Below are positions 5,542 to 5,628 of a stretch of DNA of 5,628 nt, piece after piece; the first letter of the stretch is position 1; every line of letters starts with the position of its first letter. Below the pieces are notes generated by a model, which had not been told where the DNA came from, ran no database searches, and saw nothing but the letters and a program-made list of their open reading frames with translations. The translations under genes and the position numbers were made by a program. The stretch is from Candidatus Omnitrophota bacterium (GTDB taxonomy: Bacteria > Omnitrophota > Gorgyraeia > Gygaellales > UBA12090), in the NCBI GenBank assembly GCA_003510525.1, contig DOMD01000175.1:1-5628 (forward strand), given 5' to 3'.

Positions 5542-5628
5542 TGTTTTTTCGTCGGAAAACCCCGTTAGAGATAAAAGAGAATAAGAGAAAACGGTCGCCT
5601 AAAGGCGACCTATCTCTAACGGGGTTTA
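5541..5628 (+). CDS. Possible start of a type IV pilin-like (prepilin) gene, cut by the window edge
   Basis: An ATG at 5541 opens a frame of 29 codons that is still open at the window edge. It reads MFFRRKTPLEIKENKRK and then RSPKGDLSLTGF. The leader is short and strongly basic and ends Gly-Phe. The last base (A) fits Thr as the next residue, which would give the G-FT(L/I)(I/V)E prepilin peptidase site of type IV pilins and pseudopilins. The hydrophobic helix that would prove this lies outside the window. A GGGG only 3 nt before the ATG could serve as a weak ribosome site, and a stop (5523-5525) lies upstream in frame with no other start between. The two arms of a 17-nt inverted repeat encode TPLEI and LSLTGF. 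The alternative is that the frame is a chance reading of a non-coding repeat element. It is divergent to argC. Confidence 0.45.
   Translation, partial: MFFRRKTPLEIKENKRKRSPKGDLSLTGF
5557..5627. repeat. Perfect 17-nt inverted repeat with inner hairpin, right element
   Basis: AAACCCCGTTAGAGATA (5557-5573) is the exact reverse complement of 5611-5627. Between them lies a second perfect stem, GGTCGCC (5593-5599) and GGCGACC (5604-5610) around TAAA, after a purine-rich stretch (5574-5591). The arms are further copies of the CCCCGTTAGA unit of the neighbouring element. The same bases are read by the plus-strand frame that begins at 5541, with one arm as TPLEI and the other as LSLTGF. Confidence 0.85.

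Noticed and set aside
5593..5610. Perfect 7-bp GC-rich hairpin followed on the minus strand by a T/C-rich stretch, considered as an intrinsic terminator.
   Set aside because: The T-tract is interrupted by G and several C and A residues. The hairpin is nested in a larger repeat and may lie in coding sequence.
5393..5628. Search for an ArgR operator (ARG box) or an arginine-responsive leader peptide upstream of argC.
   Set aside because: No TGAAT...ATTCA-type palindrome and no Arg-rich short frame was seen on the minus strand.

Overview
The window carries a compact arginine-biosynthesis operon on the minus strand, read from right to left as argC, argJ, argB, argD, argF. Together these enzymes run the pathway from N-acetylglutamate to citrulline. 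ArgB phosphorylates N-acetylglutamate, ArgC reduces it to the semialdehyde, and ArgD transaminates it to N-acetylornithine. ArgJ returns the acetyl group to glutamate (the cyclic route), and ArgF carbamoylates the released ornithine. argC/argJ overlap in an ATGA and argD/argF are 2 nt apart. The argJ-argB and argB-argD junctions are 95 and 46 nt and are filled with low-complexity or inverted repeats. argG and argH are not present, although a possible start codon for a further minus-strand gene sits at the extreme left edge (1-3).

The right end (5393-5628) is a repeat-rich upstream region. It has hexamer repeats, five copies of a CCCCGTTAGARAY-type unit in alternating orientations, and a candidate minus-strand promoter for the operon. 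It also has a plus-strand open frame from 5541 that runs off the edge and reads as a basic leader ending SLTG-F, which looks like a prepilin leader at its cleavage site. If that is right, a type IV pilin-like gene is divergent to the arg operon.

The most unusual aspect is how far short repeats have entered the genes themselves. ArgC contains a 56-nt block of 7-nt repeats around a GC-rich palindrome, translated in frame as a segment with PCLAGRQA. ArgJ carries about eight extra residues (VYTEHSRS) directly before its autocleavage Ala-Thr bond, encoded by a short sequence of a kind I recall as a dispersed bacterial repeat. ArgD has a repeat-encoded C-terminal tail, and the stop codons of argB and argF lie inside runs of 7-nt repeats.

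Organism: this is a bacterium of intermediate GC. The CJBDF gene order, the protein flavour and especially the heptad spacers and the CLAGRQA palindrome resemble what I remember of uncultivated Omnitrophota and neighbouring candidate-phylum genomes. That assignment is inference from memory, not a search. No gene-free stretch exceeds 300 nt.
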